Assembly (NCBI GenBank): GCA_009746045.1 | Contig: RPFO01000104.1 | Location: 742,576-806,575 of the forward strand | DNA length: 64,000 bases | Source: Mesostigma viride | Lineage: Eukaryota > Streptophyta > Mesostigmatophyceae > Mesostigmatales > Mesostigmataceae | Direction of reading: 5' to 3' | Part shown: in pieces, positions 18,785-29,704 of the stretch | How the letters are laid out: every line of letters begins with the position of its first letter | How positions within the stretch are numbered: position 1 is the first letter of the stretch | Made by a program: the position numbers and the translations under genes | The notes under the pieces: generated by a model | Databases searched by the model: none | The model's input: only the letters and a program-made list of their open reading frames with translations | Told to the model about the DNA's origin: nothing

Positions 18785-21700
18785 ATGGACAGGTTAGACG
18801 ACCTTGTAGCCCGCGCCTACTCGGACGGGTTGTCTCTGGAACGAAACCTGCACACTCGACGACCTTCTAGAAAGCTCGGAGACCTTCTAGAACTATTCTC
18901 TCTTGGAGTGTCGTTCAATCCGTACGTGGCCAAGGTCTTGCACGGCAGCGGGTACTACGGCGGGGCGGAATCTGACAACGCCTACCCCGTGGCCATGTCC
19001 TTGTCCGACACGTCAAGCGATCCGTACGGTCCCGTACCCGAACCTTCTTCGCCGGCCGCGGCCTCCGAAGACGCGCCACCCGAAGAGACGTCCGACGAAC
19101 ACGACACGAATCCGATCGGCGGCGACGACACGTCCACACCCCCTCCTACGACGGACCCTCCCACTACCCCATCCAAGACCCCGGGGGGGCGGACCCACTC
19201 GTAACCGGCTTCGGCGTATCCGCTCCGAATTCATCCAAGGACGAGGAAACCCCGAAAGAAGAAACCACAGGGGGCGAGCCGGTCGCCGTATCCGAACCCG
19301 TCGTACCCGCTCCTCCCTCCGTCGACGCCGAGGGACACCCGAAATCACAAACAGTCGCGACCCCGGGTGGTAAGATGGTCGCATTTTCGGACGAACCGAA
19401 ATCCTCGGACGAAACAGGGAATTTGATAGCCCCTCTGGATTCCGCGTTTGTACACGATGCAGTCAAGAACCCCGAGGATACGCCGAGTGTGCCGGAACCC
19501 GCTACAAACCACTCGTATTCCGATCTCATCCACCCCATCCTTCCGTCGGACGGCGCCTCCCCGATCCTTCCCGCCGCGAGTTCGGAGCCCCTCCCTGTCA
19601 AGAAGAACGAGGTTCCTGTCGAACGGAAGTTCGAAGACGACGTCGATCTCTGGGTATCAAAAGGCGAAACGGAGTTGGAGTCGTTACATCAACGGATGGA
19701 AAACGCTCTGGACGAACTCGAACGCAAATACATGGAAAAGATTTCGGACAAAGAAAACTCCCGACTGACGGCAGAAGGAAAAGCCGCGGCAGCCATCGAG
19801 TTCATTCGCAGTTCGCAGAGGGATTTGACGTGGGGTGTCGAATCCGCGAAGGAGATGTTTCCATTCCTCGTCGATAAGTTCGAAGCGACCGCCACACAAA
19901 TCAAGCGCCTATCGGAAGACGGATTATCGCGTGTACGGAACGCGTTTCTCGAGAGGTTTGATGACAAATTCGACTCGAAAAATTACGACGCGGAAACCGA
20001 AAAACGGGTTCAGGAGAAATATAAAACCATGCAGGCATATCTGAAAAAGCGGATCAAGAACGAGATCGAGGAGACATCAGAAAACGCTGGTTCGGGAGCC
20101 ATATTGTCGTCCGCCAAGTCGTACTACGAGAAGACCGGCGTCGATCTGCGAAAACTAATGGAGAAGAGAGTGGAAGCTCTGAAACGATTGGCGGAGGATG
20201 ACCGCTTCTCGGCTGACGCGGCCCGCCAAAAAGTACGGGCGCAGCTCGAAAGGGACCTGAATTTCTTAAACCCGCCCGCCACCTCTGATGCAAAACCGAA
20301 AAGCGATGTCGTACCGCATGAGCAAACCGTCGTCGATGCGCCACCGTCTGATGCAAAACCGCCTCCGCCTCCGCCTCCTCTTCAGAACCAGAAACCGCCT
20401 TCGGCTCCTCCGAAGCCTCCGCCACCGAGACCCTCTTTGAAACCTATGGCACCGGGAGCTCCTCCGGTTCCTCCTTCGCAAGCAGTAACGAAACAAACGA
20501 CCGACCGCTTTGGGATAATTAGACAAGGTACAAGGGTCGTCGGCGGCCCGGACATCGCCTGGCTGATGGATGCCGTCAACAACATGACCAAAGAGCAACT
20601 CGAAGACATCCGATGGGACATATACAGCAACTTACCTCCCCATCTCAAGTTGACCGACGAAGAGTGGGATGTCTATTGGGCGACCAAGAACAAACCGAAG
20701 AAAGACACAAGCGAAGTCCAAAACTCACTCAAGTCGGACGTTGAGACGAAGCAACGAACGCAGTCCGATCTCGAACGCTATGAACGAGCGGCATCGGGAG
20801 ATCTGACCGCGCTAAACCCGAGCGAGAAACTGAAGAAAGAAGAATCAATCAATATAGGCCTGAACCTTCTATCGATCGCCAAACACTCGCCTCATAAATA
20901 CCTCGACATGACCAAAACAATCGATCAAGCTAAGACAGAGCGCCTGGAGATTCTGCCATACAACGTGATATACAAACAAACCCTCGCACACCTCAAAGAC
21001 ATGGAAGGGTTGAACTACGCGGTCGACAAACTCGATCGCACTACGAAAAGCATCGAAGAGGGCAGCGAGTACACAGACATCTTTCTGACTCCCGAATCGA
21101 TGCTGGGTATCGCGAGTGCCCTGAAAGACGTGTTTAAAGACAAAAACAGCCGCGAAAAACCTTCGAATTTGATTAACCAAGACAACAGTAAAAACCTCGA
21201 GCTCGCTCTAACCGGCATAAGGAACGAGCAGGTAAAGCGACCGGAAATGCGCACAAAGATGTGGACGAAAATCCCCCCCCAAAACTCTCCAAAGACGAGT
21301 ATGAAAAAATCAAACAAAATGTGGAGAAGGAGATTACGATTGCCGCCATCCGGAAGCAGGCGTTGGAAAATGATGGGATCGTCAAAATCGAAGGAGAAGA
21401 TGTGAAAGTGTTTCAAGATCCCCTGATTCTCCAACGCGCTACAGAGTTGTTCAAACAGACACCCGCGGCACCCCAACCGACCGAGTCAGGCGGAGGGAAT
21501 GGGCCTCCCAGGGTCCCCCCACCTCCCCCCCGGCCAAAAAACAGTACCTCCCCCACCTCCCCGGTCTACCCCCCCCCTACCAGCACTGACAAAACAGCCA
21601 GTTCACCGGGCCAGATCCAAGCACCTCCCCCCCCTCCCCCTCCTCCCCCCAGGCTTGTCAAGACGCCCCCCACCCAACCCGTCACTGACAAATCCCCGGC

Positions 21701-23694
21701 TAAATCCGCGTCCGAAATCCCCGTAGCCCCCCCCCTCCGGATACCGTTCCTCCATCGCCTTTATTAGGGGAGGGGGGAGCGCTACAGAACCCGCCGCGAA
21801 ACCTTCGGAAAAGGAGGCATCGACAGCCAGACGCAAGCCAAAAACGGAGGCACAGTGGGAAGAAACTAAAAAGAAACAAGACAAACGAGCTATCGAGAAC
21901 ATGTTAACTTCTGCGCGCCAAGCCCTGGTTGAACAGGAAGTCCATGCCCAAGTCGCAAAGCTTATCAAAGAGAGAGGAGGAGACGCGTCCGACGTGCCAG
22001 AGGTTTATAAGAACATCGAGATTCCCACGACACGCGCCGACGTCAAGGATGACATTCGGAAGCAGACGGAAGCGTACCAGAAACGAAAAGCCGAAGAGGA
22101 TGAAAAGATTAGGAAGGAAGCCGAGCTAGTGCGCAAGGAGCAAGAGAAGGCCAATGTCGCAGAAAAGGATGAAAAGAGCGCCACCGGTTTCCAAAAAATC
22201 TCCCTACAGCCAAGACAGAGCTTCGAGGTCGGCGAAGAGGTCGATCAGCCTAACGAGACAGCCAGAAAAATAGAACAAATGATACGCGAGGGCAAGTTCG
22301 GCGAGTCCTCAGACCTCAGGCTGCGTTTGATCCGCGGAGACGGACAAACCTTTTACGAGAACCAGGTGGTTCCCGAAGATGTGCGTCTTATGCCTTGGAA
22401 CATTGCAAGACTCGCCCGTGCGGTAGGCACGGAAGCGGAACCGTTCCAAAAATTTGTAAATACAAATATCGCCTATAGCACGAAAGACCCCAAGGTCGCA
22501 TCCCACATGAACATCAACAGAGTGGGCAGGGATGCCATGAGATTGTATAACAACGCCGACGCCCACATCCCCGTACAGCGCGCGGTGCGCCGAAAACCGA
22601 TGCCCCTGTACGTTTCTGCCCGCGGAAAGGCGTATGTCGTATGCCCGCACGCAGACGACACGGTCACGGTTCTGGATATAAACAAAAGATGCGAGTTGTT
22701 GGCGAGGTACAACGCGAGCGGCCGGGATATCTCGCCTGGATTGGACAAGTCTCACGCGGACCGGACAGGGGGTGTACTGATCAAGATCGGCCCTTCCAGG
22801 TTCGCGTATGTCGGCGCCAAGACGTACGAGTTCGCGACGATCGGCCACCGCGATATCATCGACTTCTTCGCGGACGGAGGTCGCACTCCGCTCGCCGTCG
22901 ACGAGGGCGGCACCGCGTACGACCTAAAAGACCTTCGCGCGTTCGACGTCCGTACGCTTGGTACCGCGGGTCGCGACGAGTATGTGCGGATGTACTCGGA
23001 GAGGCGCGCGGAAATTCCGGGTGTACGCTTTAATGGTACTGATATGAAGGGGGACTCGGGTTCGTCGTACGGAATGCTGAACACGACGCGAAAGGATATA
23101 CCGATCACGAACAGGGAGCACTTTGCCAAACAGTTCGTCCCGGTCCCGAACAGCGGCGGAGGCGACTGCTTCTACCTCGCGCTGGCTCAGGCGGATCATC
23201 TTATCAAAACCGGTCGCTCCATCCCGGACGACGATGCGCGCGAAGTCGCGCGAAAAATGCGCCGTACGATCGTGGACGGGTTTCCGCCGGAAGTGGAGGA
23301 GTACGTGGTTCAGCAGGAACGGTGGCAGAACGGGGACGCGCGCGAGCCGGCGGGCGAGATCTTGAGACGTTACCGATCCGCGCAGTCCCGCGAGGGGGAG
23401 TTCGCCGAGAGGCCCGAGATCCTAGCCGCCGCGGCCCTGTTGCGAAGACCGATCGTGGTTCATCGCGTGACGCCCGGGACGACGGTTGAGCACAGGGAGA
23501 CGTTCGGGGGAGGCTCGCCTCCGGCGATCCATCTGATGTTCACGGGCCGAGCCGACAACGGGCATTTCCAGGCGCTTCGACGCGTGTCTCACGCCGCACG
23601 GTCCGCTTCCGTGTCCATGTTGGGCGAGGAAGGGGCGTACGAGGACGACGAGGGCGACATGGAGTACGGGGCGGAAGATGGCGAATCTTTTTGA
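18785..23694 (+). CDS. Giant OTU-protease protein with coiled coils and Pro-rich linkers, frameshifted
   Basis: One gene in four pieces: frame 2 to about 19190, frame 1 to about 21260, frame 3 to about 21730, and frame 1 to 23694; a short frame-2 stretch lies at 21730-21775. Shifts coincide with a G7 run (19183-19189), the 21256-21285 area next to a C8 run, another C8-9 run near 21727 and a G6 run near 21771. Joined length would be about 1,630 residues. Order: short N-terminal domain, acidic Pro/Thr region, long charged helix, PPPP-rich linkers, another helix, and a C-terminal OTU cysteine-protease domain with GGGDCFYLAL (Cys at 23167-23169) and NGHFQAL (His at 23563-23565). OTU enzymes cleave ubiquitin or related modifiers. 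This suggests a large virion or cytoplasmic protein that deubiquitinates. Confidence 0.85.
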
Positions 23695-23738
23695 CATCGC
23701 TCATCGTAATAATTCTGGTTGATACGGATATGCGACAC

Positions 23739-24404
23739 ATGAAGTGCGTCCGAAAGACGAAGACGGGCCGACATTGCAACAACGCGGCGAGGAAGGGGAT
23801 GAAAACGTGTCATTGTCACGGCGCGGCTCAACGTAAACCCCGCCGCAAACACCACCGCGCGCGCGCCCCTGGCGTAGACGGCGAGTCCGCACCAAAACGC
23901 ATGCGCATCCACCTTCCGACCTTGGACGAAGTAAGGGCTGAAATAGCCCGAGACATTGCACAAAAGGAAGCGCAGAAGCCTAAGTCCCCATTCGACTTGA
24001 ATGCTCTACCTAACGAAGCTCTCACGAACATCGTCAGCAGGTTGCCCCCATCGGACACGTCTAACCTCATGCAAGTGTCATCCAACATGGCAGAACGAGT
24101 TCCTAACTCCATGATGGACGCGGTAGACGCTCACGGATTCCAACAACTTCACGATGTAGTAAATGCGCGTAATAACGAACAAACCGCGTTACAAGAATTA
24201 AATGAAGCAAACGAACTTTGTAGACAAGAACCAACCCGTTGTAATTACAATCTTGCACGAGACAAGTTTATCGCGCATCAAAACGCCGAAGTTGAGTACC
24301 TCCGACTGAAAAAACTCGCACAAGATACAATCCAGAAGGCGAGAATCGCCGGGCGTATTTTGGAAGAGAGGGAAAGGTCCCTGCGCCCTAATGTCCGACC
24401 GTAG
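23739..24404 (+). CDS. Cys-His motif protein with F-box
   Basis: About 221 residues starting MKCVRKTKTG; a second Met lies three codons earlier. N-terminal motif: Cys3, Cys13, Cys24 and His27 with flanking Lys/Arg, followed by a basic stretch. An F-box follows at about residues 85-130 (LNALPNEALTNIVSRLPPSD, then a Leu/Met-rich second half), and then a helical Glu/Asn/Lys region. F-box proteins bring targets to SCF ubiquitin ligases through Skp1. It belongs to a local family of four proteins that share the N-terminal motif but have different bodies. Confidence 0.8.
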   Translation: MKCVRKTKTGRHCNNAARKGMKTCHCHGAAQRKPRRKHHRARAPGVDGESAPKRMRIHLPTLDEVRAEIARDIAQKEAQKPKSPFDLNALPNEALTNIVSRLPPSDTSNLMQVSSNMAERVPNSMMDAVDAHGFQQLHDVVNARNNEQTALQELNEANELCRQEPTRCNYNLARDKFIAHQNAEVEYLRLKKLAQDTIQKARIAGRILEERERSLRPNVRP

Positions 24405-24496
24405 TTTTCGCGAGCGACTTTCGCTCCGGCCCAAGAATTTCCAGAGATAACTCGTTGCTATCACTTTCTGCACGGTTTGAGACAGGAGTCGACACG

Positions 24497-25018
24497 TCAG
24501 ACCATCTCCGCGCGTCGAGTGATCAGCCCGTCCTTGTACACGTGCGTCCCGGTGCACACCTCTTCCGCCGCGCAAACCTTTTCGCGGTTCTGGCGGTCGA
24601 AAAGGTAGCATCGGTAGCTCACGAAGAACGCCCCCTTGGGAATCTCCGGGTCTAAGTATACCCGCAGGCCCGTAAACGTGCGCGGCTGGAGACACGGGAC
24701 GATCGTCAAGCCCTCCGCGTCGAACTCCTCGTCCCCTATGACGACGCGGATCTTCGCGTCGCTCCTTATTTCCTGGACCACGTCACATACCGGCCACTTG
24801 GGAGGACAATACACGAACCACCCGGACTCGTGGTCTATCTCGAACGCGTCCAGGTAATTCACGACGTAGCGCGTCTCGGGCTCGAACGCGACACACTCGG
24901 TCCACCCCTCCCCCACCTCGGCGCGGGGGGGCGTTTCGATGACGCGGACGGCGTCCTCGTGGAAGTGAGGACCCAGTTCGTACACGGGCAGACTGTCGAT
25001 GAACTCCTCGATGTCCAT
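24497..25018 (-). CDS. unknown 173-residue protein
   Basis: Starts at ATG 25018 (MDIEEFIDSLPVYELG). Predominantly beta-strand-like with acidic surface, seven Cys scattered, no membrane segment. No motif recognised. Lies convergent to the F-box gene and divergent from the next Cys-His gene. Confidence 0.6.
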   Translation of the reverse strand: MDIEEFIDSLPVYELGPHFHEDAVRVIETPPRAEVGEGWTECVAFEPETRYVVNYLDAFEIDHESGWFVYCPPKWPVCDVVQEIRSDAKIRVVIGDEEFDAEGLTIVPCLQPRTFTGLRVYLDPEIPKGAFFVSYRCYLFDRQNREKVCAAEEVCTGTHVYKDGLITRRAEMV

Positions 25019-25099
25019 GTCGTCCCTTCCTCTCTTCGAAAATCGGCGGCCCTCCGCGAACGAGCGTCAAAATTTCTTGCGCGTTTAGTATGATCACGG

Positions 25100-25684
25100 A
25101 TGAAGTGCGGCAAGATCACGAGCACGACGCGCAAGAGGTGCGAGAACGCGGTTTCGACGAGAGGCGGCTGCCACTTGCACAGGACAGGACAAAGTACGAA
25201 ACGAAGGCCGAGGGGTCACCGCGCGAGAGAATGCCTCGCGTGGCGTAAAGATCCCACGTTCGAAGATCTACGAAATGCCGAAGAATACGCGCTAATGCTG
25301 GCGAATAACGCAAATATCACAAAACTCCAACAATCGAATAATGAAGCCTTGTCATCTGGACTTCCTGGATTCCGCGACGGAATTTTAGAACGCAGGAAGG
25401 ACATGTTCAATATTCAGCGGGAACGAGAGGGTAACAACATTCGAAAAGCCTTGTTGAATACGGAAGGCATCCGTGACTTTGTGTGGGACGGGCTGGGAGC
25501 GGACTCGCTGCCAACGCCGGAAGTATTGGGATCCTTCAAACCGATGGACCTTGACTTGGTGAACCCCCTCGACCTCGTAAATCACGAAGAGGTCGTCAAC
25601 CAGCGACGGGTGCGACGTCGGCGCGGATCTCACGGCGCGCGTGCCAAGACGACGCGCGGCGGCCGTGGCAAGAGGAGATCCTGA
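25100..25684 (+). CDS. Cys-His motif protein, unknown body
   Basis: 194 residues. The N-terminal motif MKCGKITSTTRKRCENA has Cys3 and Cys14, then Cys23 and His26, as in its neighbours. Body is helical and acidic in the middle, ending in an Arg/Gly/Lys-rich tail (RGGRGKRRS). Possibly DNA- or RNA-binding. Close paralogue of the N-termini at 23739, 25720 and 29705. Confidence 0.65.
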   Translation: MKCGKITSTTRKRCENAVSTRGGCHLHRTGQSTKRRPRGHRARECLAWRKDPTFEDLRNAEEYALMLANNANITKLQQSNNEALSSGLPGFRDGILERRKDMFNIQREREGNNIRKALLNTEGIRDFVWDGLGADSLPTPEVLGSFKPMDLDLVNPLDLVNHEEVVNQRRVRRRRGSHGARAKTTRGGRGKRRS

Positions 25685-25719
25685 CCGGTATTTTCGAAGC
25701 GAATTGTGTAAGCGCGGCA

Positions 25720-26235
25720 ATGAAGTGCGGAAAGAAGACGGCGAAAGGCGGGAAATGCGCGATCGACGTGAAGAAGGGGAGCGAGTGTCGGTTTCACGGG
25801 AAACCGAAACACCGCGGGGGAAGCGCGAAGACGAAACGGCGGCGCGTTCTTCGACACGTGGCGCGGGCACGTGGAGACAGCAAGGACTCTGCACAAACAT
25901 CTTCCCGCCGAACTCGCGCGAATATATCGTTAAACGAACTCTCCGCCGACTCTTTACGAACAGTCCCTTTGTCGGCAACCCAGCAGGGCCCTGTGGGGGC
26001 GGTTGATTTCATCCCTGAACCTCCTGGGCAAATACAACCTCCTCAAGCTTCGGCGGGGCGCTCGTCGAGCGCTCGACGACGATCCGTCCAGCGCGGGAAC
26101 GGTCCGGACGGCGAGGCGACCGTCCCTATTCACCATTTGAACAGGCCGCCGAGGAGCGGAGGGTTCTATCCGCGACCGAACGACCCGGATTTGGACGACA
26201 CCGCGACCTCTAGTTATACTCCCCTTCCCCAATAG
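25720..26235 (+). CDS. Cys-His motif protein with disordered tail
   Basis: 171 residues. Starts MKCGKKTAKGGKCAID, with Cys3, Cys13, Cys23 and His26. After about residue 35 the protein is Arg/Ser/Pro/Gly-rich and probably disordered, with no folded domain visible. It follows the previous gene by 35 bases. Confidence 0.6.
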   Translation: MKCGKKTAKGGKCAIDVKKGSECRFHGKPKHRGGSAKTKRRRVLRHVARARGDSKDSAQTSSRRTRANISLNELSADSLRTVPLSATQQGPVGAVDFIPEPPGQIQPPQASAGRSSSARRRSVQRGNGPDGEATVPIHHLNRPPRSGGFYPRPNDPDLDDTATSSYTPLPQ

Positions 26236-26357
26236 GCGTTTTTCAATTAATATCGCGAGGTATAAACAAGTGAGCCATCGCGAAACGGCGTTGACGTGGC
26301 GTTTCGAGTCGCTATCGTTTTGAAAATTAGTCACCGTTTCATGTATCGTATCTCATC

Positions 26358-27286
26358 ATGGCGTCCGTGCAGCCGGCGCCATCGTTCTTTGCCACCTGTT
26401 TCGGTTCCGTCTTCAAATTATTGGACCTGTTCGTCCTCCCCATGTTGTTTACCTTATTATCCGCCTCCGTGAACAACGCTAAAGTATCGATAGCCGTCTC
26501 GCTTCTCTCGTTCGCGATCTTCGTGATCACGTTTTTTCCAAGCTTCGTTCGCGCCGGCTTTTTCAAAGGTAGTCTCGCCTTCGCGGTCGTCTTCTGTGTC
26601 AAGTACCTGGTCGGCATCGCTTACATGATGGCATATGCTTCTTTTGGTGTTTCAAAAGACGTGAAAACGTACATGTCGATGAAAACAGAGGGGCCAGCGG
26701 GGGATCTGAAACACAAGCGGAAACGGACGAAGAGAAGAAGGAGAGGCTTTCAAAGGAAGAAAAATACGCCGTAGCGGTGATGGCAGCGGAGAGAGTTGCT
26801 AAAGACATCGCGATCAGCTCGAATTTCCTGTTGCAAATCCTCGATTTGTTTACGATGGCCCTTGACGCCCATGGCGTCACCGGACCAAGAAGGGCGTTCG
26901 ATAAGTCGATGAACGCATGGGCCGAAAGAAGCGTGTCTTCATCACCTGGATTTATATTACTTGACCCGAACCAGAGCGCTAAATGTAAGATAAGGGCGAT
27001 TATGACGTACGGAGAGGCTCCTTGCGACACGTCTAAATCGAGAGGATGGGCTGCTCAATGGGACGCATTATTGGATAACAAGATGAGCGCTGGCTGCAAG
27101 GCGCGTCAGATATTCACACTCGGAATCAGCAAATGCAAAGATCAACCAAGGACGTTTACGCAAGAAGAGGAACAGCCGATCGCCGTTGAACGCTTTTCTA
27201 ACGCCAAGATCGAATCCGCCACACACAAAGAAGAAGCCAGAGATCCGGGTCTGCGGTTGATGAACGAAGAGAGGTTCAAGTACTGA
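26358..27286 (+). CDS. Membrane protein with cytosolic helical domain, one frameshift
   Basis: ATG 26358. Three to four hydrophobic segments within the first 100 residues (around 10-30, 40-60, 65-90), then a charged region. The frame changes at a G5 run near 26698-26702; one added base restores continuity into the 26777-27286 part, which reads a helix (AAERVAKDIAISSNFLLQIL) and a cysteine-containing C-terminal domain of about 150 residues. Total about 309 residues. No known motif. Confidence 0.6.
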
Positions 27287-27553
27287 CAAGCCGTACTCAG
27301 ATAACGGAAACGCTTGACGCCCGGCGGCCCGCTGGCGCGGCGTCAGTAGTGCCGTACGAGTCCCGCGCCGCGCCACTCGAGTCGGTCCAGTCCCGCGCCG
27401 CGCCACTCGGGTCCGTCCGTACCTCGGAATATTCCTCGAATATGCCCTGCCCCTTCGAGGCCGCCTTCGAGTGTAAAAGGTGCTGCCTTCGCCCAAACAG
27501 CCATCTCCTCACCCAAACCACTAGCAAAAACACGAAAACAAGCCGCCATAGCC

Positions 27554-28224
27554 ATGGCCATCGACAAACTCGAAGCCCTCCGCGAACGAGAGTTCGTGTG
27601 GCTGAAAAGCGCGACGATTTCTCAGTTCCGCAAAGAGGTGGCGCGAAAGGAACGGCCCGTCTCTCCCTCGTTACAAGAGGAAAGCGAACTCGCCTACGAA
27701 GGCCGCCCCAAGATGTGGGTTTTTCGAGAGACGCGGTCCCACAACGTGAAGCGAGGCCTGAGCGTTTACGCAGACTCCCTGGCTATGTACAACGATCCGC
27801 CAGCACTCCCCCGAACGATGAGCGGTGGCCCCGCTTCATTCCGTGGTCCGCGGAGCCCAAAAGGGGCGACGAACGGCGCGTCTATCTCCCGGACAGGAGC
27901 CTGATGGACACGAACGTGGGGGAATACAAGGCCCAGTGCTGGGCCCTTTTACAACGAAGCACGCAGCACGAGGAGCTGATGGGATTCTTCCAAACCTCGT
28001 ACGAGAGGGGCATTCCTTGGCGCAACCCCTCTCGCTCGCAGGAAGACCAGCGTTTCCTGCTGGGGGAGAACCGGCCCATTCGCGTTTTCAAGGCCGGCCC
28101 TCGCGACTGCTTGATGATGCACGCTTTCATGGCCGTGCCGGAGAGCCAGAAAGAGCTCGCCTACTCCCTTTTGGTGGATGGATACACCCCTTTGCCCGTG
28201 GCCAAACGTGCCCGCCTAACTTGA
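27554..28224 (+). CDS. unknown protein, one frameshift, GCCATAGCC promoter type
   Basis: ATG 27554 lies directly after GCCATAGCC, in the same ATG context (CATAGCCATGGCCATC) as the gene at 36028. The first ~85 residues (MAIDKLEALREREFVWL...) are open in frame 2; at the C5 run near 27807-27811 coding moves to frame 1 (ERWPRFIPWSAEPKRG and on) up to 28224. Joined length about 220 residues, alpha/beta, no motif recognised. It lies among viral-type genes, tying the GCCATAGCC group to them. Confidence 0.6.
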
Positions 28225-28628
28225 ATGGTATTTTCCTATCAATTTATGAATAAAGGCGTTTTCATCCAATACACGACTCCAACATCTCATGCACTCGTAG
28301 ATAGGCCCGCGGCTCGTAGATACGGCGTAGTACAGCTGCAAAGTTCTCGCTAATGTCGAGAACTGGAAACTCCCAGGGGCATTGAGAGAGTGATGTTGCG
28401 TGGGAACGGCTGAAGAAGGATCATCCGGAAGTCGTGACATTCCGTCACGACTGGAAATTCCCAGGGGCATGAGAAGTGATGTGTGCGTGTCTTGTAGTGA
28501 CACGTGGCACTCTTTTGATAGACCACGTCTCGTTTTGGAAGTGTTTGGTCGTTTCGTTCAGGTATAAGTACGAGAGGGTCGTTCCAAACACCGTGAAATG
28601 GTCTCTGTTTTTGTCATCTTCAGCGGCC
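28225..28628 (+). pseudogene. BRO/KilA-N-like gene fragments
   Basis: No complete gene. Two broken pieces resemble the N-terminal domain of the following gene: one near 28353-28390 (reading NWKLPGALRE) and one near 28400-28470 (reading DHPEVVTFRHDWKFPGA before a stop). Both match the HPEVVTFCHNFKFPGPG part of the intact copy. They look like decayed tandem partial duplicates. An AATAAA near 28248 could end the previous gene. Confidence 0.6.
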
Positions 28629-29504
28629 ATGTCGTCGCGGGTGGCCGCGTCGGCCATTGTAAAGTACCTTACCCCGACCGACGGGTCAGAAGAATACCCA
28701 GCCTTCCATGGAAAAATCAGGGTAACGCCCGATGGGAGTATTTCGGTGTTCGACGCTGTTGGTGCGATCGGTGTATCCGAACCGCGAAAATACTGGGAGC
28801 GTCTCAAGCAGACCCATCCTGAGGTTGTGACATTTTGTCACAACTTCAAATTCCCCGGTCCCGGCCAGCGAGAGACGTCTGTGACCGACCGCCAGGGGCT
28901 GAGTCGCATCATGATGTTGCTCCCTGGCAAGCTTGCGGCCAAGTTTCGTGACAATGTGTCTATACTCCTTGAACGATACTTGAACGCGGATCGGACTCTG
29001 GCCGAGGACATCTTGAAGCGCGCGGACGCCAAGGATGGGACCGACACGGCGTTGTCTACTCTGCAGCAGAACAATCGCATCAAGAGTTGTCTTTCTACCC
29101 GCAATTTGAACGACGCCATCAAGGGTTACCTCGACACGCACAAGGGGAGCGGCCTGATGTATCCCAAAGTTCACGACACGAACAATCTGGCTGTGACTGG
29201 CAAGACTTCTAGCGAGCTTCGCGGGATCTACAATATTGGAGGGTCGGCACGTGACCTGCTGACCGAAGAGCAGAGTGCTGGAATGAACTACATACAGGTC
29301 ATCGAGGCCAAAAAAATAAGAGATTCTGGGGAAAGCCCACTCCTGGTTTCCAAGAGAGTCAGGGAAAGAATGGAACCCGTGTTCAAGGCAGACGGCCTGC
29401 ACGACGCACGCGCGGACAAGGACTGCATCCAGGAGAACGTCAAGGTCATGCGCCTCAACCAGCGTCTCACGCGCGAGTCCCGCACAGCGATCACAGTCAA
29501 TTAG
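28629..29504 (+). CDS. BRO/KilA-N-like protein
   Basis: 291 residues from Met 28629 (MSSRVAASAIV). The N-terminal 110 residues have the pattern of phage-antirepressor/BRO-type DNA-binding domains (family knowledge): a beta-rich start (DGSISVFDAVGAIG), WERLKQTHPEVV, and the hallmark LLPGKLAAKFRDNVSILLER with a Leu/Arg helix ending in a YLNAD. The rest is a helical, Lys/Glu-rich domain. Such genes occur as multi-copy families in large DNA viruses. It probably binds DNA and regulates expression. Confidence 0.7.
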   Translation: MSSRVAASAIVKYLTPTDGSEEYPAFHGKIRVTPDGSISVFDAVGAIGVSEPRKYWERLKQTHPEVVTFCHNFKFPGPGQRETSVTDRQGLSRIMMLLPGKLAAKFRDNVSILLERYLNADRTLAEDILKRADAKDGTDTALSTLQQNNRIKSCLSTRNLNDAIKGYLDTHKGSGLMYPKVHDTNNLAVTGKTSSELRGIYNIGGSARDLLTEEQSAGMNYIQVIEAKKIRDSGESPLLVSKRVRERMEPVFKADGLHDARADKDCIQENVKVMRLNQRLTRESRTAITVN

Positions 29505-29704
29505 TCACACCTAACGACAGACTGACAAGTGGGCGCGCCTTCGAAAAGGCAGTGGTTAAAAACCGTAACCTCTGGAATTCCCCAGGTCCCGGGCAGCGAG
29601 AGGCCTTTTTGCTAGCTAGTGGGTCCACTCATTGAAGCACTTTATTATTCAATCATCAATAAAGGTCCTTTATTACTCGTTTCAATCTCATCACCCTCGC
29701 ATAT
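29505..29704. other. Spacer with a third gene fragment
   Basis: Contains another short copy of the same domain's centre near 29573-29606 (reads NLWNSPGPGQREAF) and an AATAAA at about 29660. No gene. Confidence 0.45.

Noticed and set aside
24198..24695. Minus-strand open frame of 165 codons
   Set aside because: Overlaps the better supported F-box gene and the 173-residue gene in shadow frames.
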